In this document: piece after piece, positions 33,652-35,363 of the stretch | Numbering within the stretch: the first letter of the stretch is position 1 | Layout of the letters: each line of letters begins with the position of its first letter | Origin: Deltaproteobacteria bacterium | Lineage (GTDB): Bacteria > Myxococcota_A > UBA9160 > UBA4427 | Assembly: GCA_019310975.1 (NCBI GenBank) | Contig: JAFDDH010000016.1 | Coordinates: 1-35,363 of the forward strand | Reading direction: 5' to 3' | Length of the DNA stretch: 35,363 nucleotides | Position numbers and translations under genes: made by a program | The notes under the pieces: model-generated | What the model was told of the DNA's origin: nothing | What the model saw: only the letters and a program-made list of their open reading frames with translations | Database searches by the model: none

Positions 33652-34646
33652 CCGCCCGCCCCGCCTGCGGTCTCCACACGCGACGCCAAGAACCACTCGG
33701 CATCGAGTCCCCAGTCATCGGGCCGGCCCCGCCAATGCCACACCAACAGCCACCAGCGCTCGCCGAGCTGCGTGCGACGGGCGCCGGAGAAGAGCGACGC
33801 GGCGGCGAGCCCGACCAGCGCCGCGGCGTTCTTCGCCACGCGCAGCCAGCGCACCGCCGTGGCGACGCGCCCGCCCCTATGGATCTGCAGAAAGCGGTAG
33901 AGCGAACGATGGAACTCGATGCGAGTGCGAATCGGGTCGCGCCGTTTGCTGCTGGCGCCGGAGAGATGCACGACGCGGGCGGCGGGCACCAGGCGAATCC
34001 GCCAGCCGGCCAGGCAGATCCTTCGACACCAATCCGTCTCCTCGAGAAAGAAGAAGTAGTCCTCGCAGAGCGGTCCCACGCGCTCGATCACCTCACGGCG
34101 CACGAAGAAGGCCGCGCCTTTCACAGCCGGCACGTCGATGGGAGAGCGCGGCGGCCAGCGCTTGGACGGAAAGCGGGCCGGCCAGAGCACCTCGGGCAGC
34201 CATGTGGGTGCGAGCTCGCTGGCCAGCGAGGGCAGTCGGTGGATGGAATTCTGCAGGCGGCCGTCGGTGTGCAGCAGCTGGGGTCCGACGACACCGACAT
34301 TCGGCTCTCGTTCGAACTCGGCCAGACAGGCGGCGATGCCCGCGCGATCCACCCAGGCGTCGGTGTTGAGCAAGAGCACGATACGGCCGCACGCGCGGCG
34401 CAAGCCCGCATTCGCTCCGCTCGCGAAGCCGCGGTTGGCCTCCAAGGCGACGACATCGACACCCGGATGATCGCTCGCCAGCATCTCGATCGTGCCATCG
34501 ACGCTGCCGTTGTCCACCACGATCACCTCGCTCTCCAGTTCGTCGCGCGCGTGGGCGTGCACCAGCGCATCTTCGAGGGTTGCCAGACAGCGATTCGTCA
34601 GCTCGCACGAATTCCAGCTGACCACGACGACGGAGAGCAGGGTCAC
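33648..34646 (-). CDS. Family 2 glycosyltransferase (rhamnosyltransferase-like, WbbL group)
   Basis: This 332-residue GT2 enzyme has LLSVVVVSWNSCELTNRCL at the N-terminus, VIVVDNGSVDGT, EANRGFASGANAGLRRA, the donor/metal region LLLNTDAWV, GPQLLHTDGRLQNS, KGAAFFVRREV and EETDWCRRI, followed by a short hydrophobic C-terminal region (AALVGLAAASLFSG). This pattern is typical of the WbbL/rhamnosyltransferase group in O-antigen or core synthesis; the exact sugar is unknown. GTG at 34646 overlaps the waaF stop (GTGA), and its TGA overlaps the ATG of the shortened rfaE1, placing it in the LPS core operon. Confidence 0.9.
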   Translation of the reverse strand: MTLLSVVVVSWNSCELTNRCLATLEDALVHAHARDELESEVIVVDNGSVDGTIEMLASDHPGVDVVALEANRGFASGANAGLRRACGRIVLLLNTDAWVDRAGIAACLAEFEREPNVGVVGPQLLHTDGRLQNSIHRLPSLASELAPTWLPEVLWPARFPSKRWPPRSPIDVPAVKGAAFFVRREVIERVGPLCEDYFFFLEETDWCRRICLAGWRIRLVPAARVVHLSGASSKRRDPIRTRIEFHRSLYRFLQIHRGGRVATAVRWLRVAKNAAALVGLAAASLFSGARRTQLGERWWLLVWHWRGRPDDWGLDAEWFLASRVETAGGAGG

Positions 34647-35363
34647 GTCGCCACCTCTGTCCGCAGCGCGGGCCGCACATCCGCGCGAGCCGAATCGAGC
34701 AGGGGAAGCGCCCAGCTGATCACGGGATCCGGCGCAATTCCGCGCAAGCAGCGGTGGTCGATGGGGCACTCGCGCCGGTAGCAGGGCCGACACGCATCCT
34801 GCGTCTCGAAGACGCGAACTGCAGCGAGGTTGGCGTTGGTCTTCGCAACACTCGTCGGCCCGAAGAAGACACTACACGGCACGCCGAATGCAGCGGCCAC
34901 ATGTCGGGCGCCGGCGTCGTTGCAGACCAGCAGCGCGAGCAAGCGAACCAGCGCCTTGAGCCCACCGGTGTCGAGCCGGCCGGAAAGATCCACTACCGGC
35001 TCGCGCATCCCGGCCGCAACCTCCGCGCAGACGGACGCCTCGGCGGCCGTACCGATCAGTACGCTGCGCGCTCCGGCACTCGCAAGCGCGTCCGCCACGC
35101 GGGCAAAGTGCTCGGCCGGCCAACGCTTGGCTGGGCCATAGGCCGCGCCGGGCACTAGCCCGACCAGCAGGTCGCGGTCGACGTCGATCCCACTCACCGC
35201 GAAGAGCTCGGCCACAGCCGCCTCCTCGCTCGGAGTCGTAAAGAGCTTCGTCGTCTCGTCATCCGCTTTGATTCCGAGCGATTCGATCAGGTGCAGCACC
35301 GAGCGCTCGCGCGCCACCATCCGGCGCGGCCCCCACTCCGCGAGCGGAGGGACACCGTCATGC
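34643..35363 (-). CDS. waaF: ADP-heptose:LPS heptosyltransferase (WaaF type), 5' part outside the window
   Basis: The visible 239 residues are the C-terminal two thirds of a GT9 heptosyltransferase that adds L,D-heptose to the LPS inner core. Motifs are GLVPGAAYGPAKRWPAEHFA, the ADP-heptose-binding DLSGRLDTGGLKALV, CNDAGARHVAAAFGVPCSVFFGPT and the C-terminal Cys pattern CRPCYRRECPIDHRCL found in many WaaF proteins. The frame is open from the stop at 34643 to the edge of the window with no compelling start. The ATG at 35318-35320 lies inside the conserved domain, so the gene is cut by the window end rather than starting there. Confidence 0.9.
   Translation of the reverse strand, partial: HDGVPPLAEWGPRRMVARERSVLHLIESLGIKADDETTKLFTTPSEEAAVAELFAVSGIDVDRDLLVGLVPGAAYGPAKRWPAEHFARVADALASAGARSVLIGTAAEASVCAEVAAGMREPVVDLSGRLDTGGLKALVRLLALLVCNDAGARHVAAAFGVPCSVFFGPTSVAKTNANLAAVRVFETQDACRPCYRRECPIDHRCLRGIAPDPVISWALPLLDSARADVRPALRTEVAT

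Overview
This is about 35 kb of very GC-rich bacterial DNA. Genes are dense on both strands, GTG and TTG starts are common, and operons are held together by 4-base stop/start overlaps (ATGA, GTGA, TTGA). Lipopolysaccharide genes (waaF, waaE-like, an MsbA-type exporter) indicate a Gram-negative cell with an outer membrane. The gene set (Bat/MoxR cluster, RemA, bifunctional Rel, AlkB, a eukaryote-type HisA) suggests a deltaproteobacterial or Myxococcota-like lineage. That placement is an inference from gene content. I see no rRNA, tRNA, CRISPR array, transposase or prophage gene.

Layout. (1) 50-8527, minus strand: a small glycosyltransferase, then two ABC half-transporters joined by 4-base overlaps, then a 356-base structured gap and smc. 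(2) 8580-13178, plus strand: purM behind a near-consensus promoter, an FAD-dependent oxidoreductase overlapping it by one base, and an MsbA-type exporter. (3) 13245-14018, minus strand: hisA of the yeast HIS6 type, convergent with the exporter and divergent from a lipoprotein amidohydrolase (14096-15574, plus). (4) 15816-25966, plus strand: a complete MoxR/Bat cluster of moxR, DUF58, a DUF4381-like anchor protein, batA, a giant batB-batC fusion, batD and batE. (5) 26003-28313, minus strand: an AlkB-type alkane hydroxylase followed by a short-chain dehydrogenase, with an operator-like palindrome upstream. (6) 28483-35363, minus strand: waaF (cut by the window end), a GT2 glycosyltransferase, a drastically shortened rfaE1, yicC, remA, gmk, rel and a waaE-like glycosyltransferase.

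How the genes work together. Region 4 should build a membrane complex in which the MoxR AAA+ ATPase acts on von Willebrand-factor-A proteins with large periplasmic helical/TPR and BatD domains. Region 5 should start hydrocarbon oxidation. Region 6 joins LPS core assembly to GMP-to-GDP conversion and (p)ppGpp metabolism, with a separate promoter in front of rel.

The best candidates for something new are the 75-codon rfaE1 that keeps only the two ends of the kinase while staying perfectly coupled to its neighbours, the batB-batC fusion with a signal-peptide-like segment buried inside it, the G-quadruplex-type repeat occupying the ribosome-binding region of batD, the eukaryote-type HisA, and the apparently leaderless purM.
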